Shown piece by piece: positions 13,754-13,789 of a stretch of DNA of 13,789 bases. The translations under genes and the position numbers were made by a program. This DNA comes from an uncultured Sutterella sp. (GTDB lineage: Bacteria; Pseudomonadota; Gammaproteobacteria; Burkholderiales; Burkholderiaceae_F), in the NCBI GenBank assembly GCA_900546995.1, contig URFF01000048.1, positions 1 to 13,789 on the forward strand, written 5' to 3'. The notes below the pieces were generated by a model that was given only the letters and a program-made list of their open reading frames with translations, had not been told where the DNA came from and made no database searches. Numbering within the stretch: position 1 is the first letter of the stretch; every line of letters begins with the position of its first letter.

Positions 13754-13789
13754 AAAAAAGCCCCGGAGTCTTTTGACTTCGGGGCTTTT
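13754..13789. terminator. Bidirectional intrinsic terminator upstream of rarA
   Basis: The hairpin has 10 bp of AAAAGCCCCG / CGGGGCTTTT, a G-T pair, 4 bp of AGTC/GACT and a TTTT loop, nearly 15 bp in all. On the minus strand six T residues follow (13759-13754); on the plus strand the stem itself ends in TTTT at the window edge. It most likely ends the gene that precedes rarA on the minus strand, just outside the window. Confidence 0.9.

Overview
This is an ordinary housekeeping stretch of a bacterial chromosome. It most resembles a betaproteobacterium of the Burkholderiales with moderate GC content. The family Sutterellaceae (Sutterella/Parasutterella-like) is my best guess, from protein style and base composition only. 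The main clues are the gene string rimP-nusA-infB-rbfA-truB-typA, the pair rarA-serS, and a lysine/alanine-rich histone H1-like protein. I see no phage, transposon, CRISPR, toxin-antitoxin or defence genes, and no convincing new biological system.

Layout. Positions 1-9612 form one long minus-strand gene series. In transcription order (right to left) it is rimP, nusA, infB, rbfA, truB, typA, a ychJ-like gene, scpB and rluB (cut by the window edge). Spacing is tight: rimP/nusA are 2 nt apart, truB/typA overlap by 8 nt, ychJ/scpB overlap, and scpB/rluB overlap by 26 nt. No intrinsic terminator is visible inside the series, so it is probably one operon. It covers ribosome maturation (RimP, RbfA, RluB, TypA), transcription control (NusA), translation initiation (IF2), tRNA modification (TruB) and chromosome condensation (ScpB). 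Several start codons were moved inward from non-ATG upstream positions using ribosome-binding sites and family N-termini.

Positions 9613-9930 hold no gene. They contain a promoter with a perfect TATAAT, a structured leader of about 190 nt, and an intrinsic terminator that would act before rimP. This looks like transcription attenuation of the whole operon. The minus-strand gene for tRNA-Ser(CGA), with its own terminator, lies just upstream at 9931-10021.

Positions 10022-10296 are a short AT-rich divergent region. It leads rightward into the only plus-strand gene, the H1-like DNA-binding protein (10297-10785). That gene ends in a strong hairpin terminator shared with the convergent gene serS.

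Positions 10890-13720 hold serS and rarA (replication-associated recombination AAA+ ATPase) on the minus strand, in the order also known from E. coli. A near-perfect bidirectional terminator at the right-hand edge separates rarA from whatever gene lies upstream.
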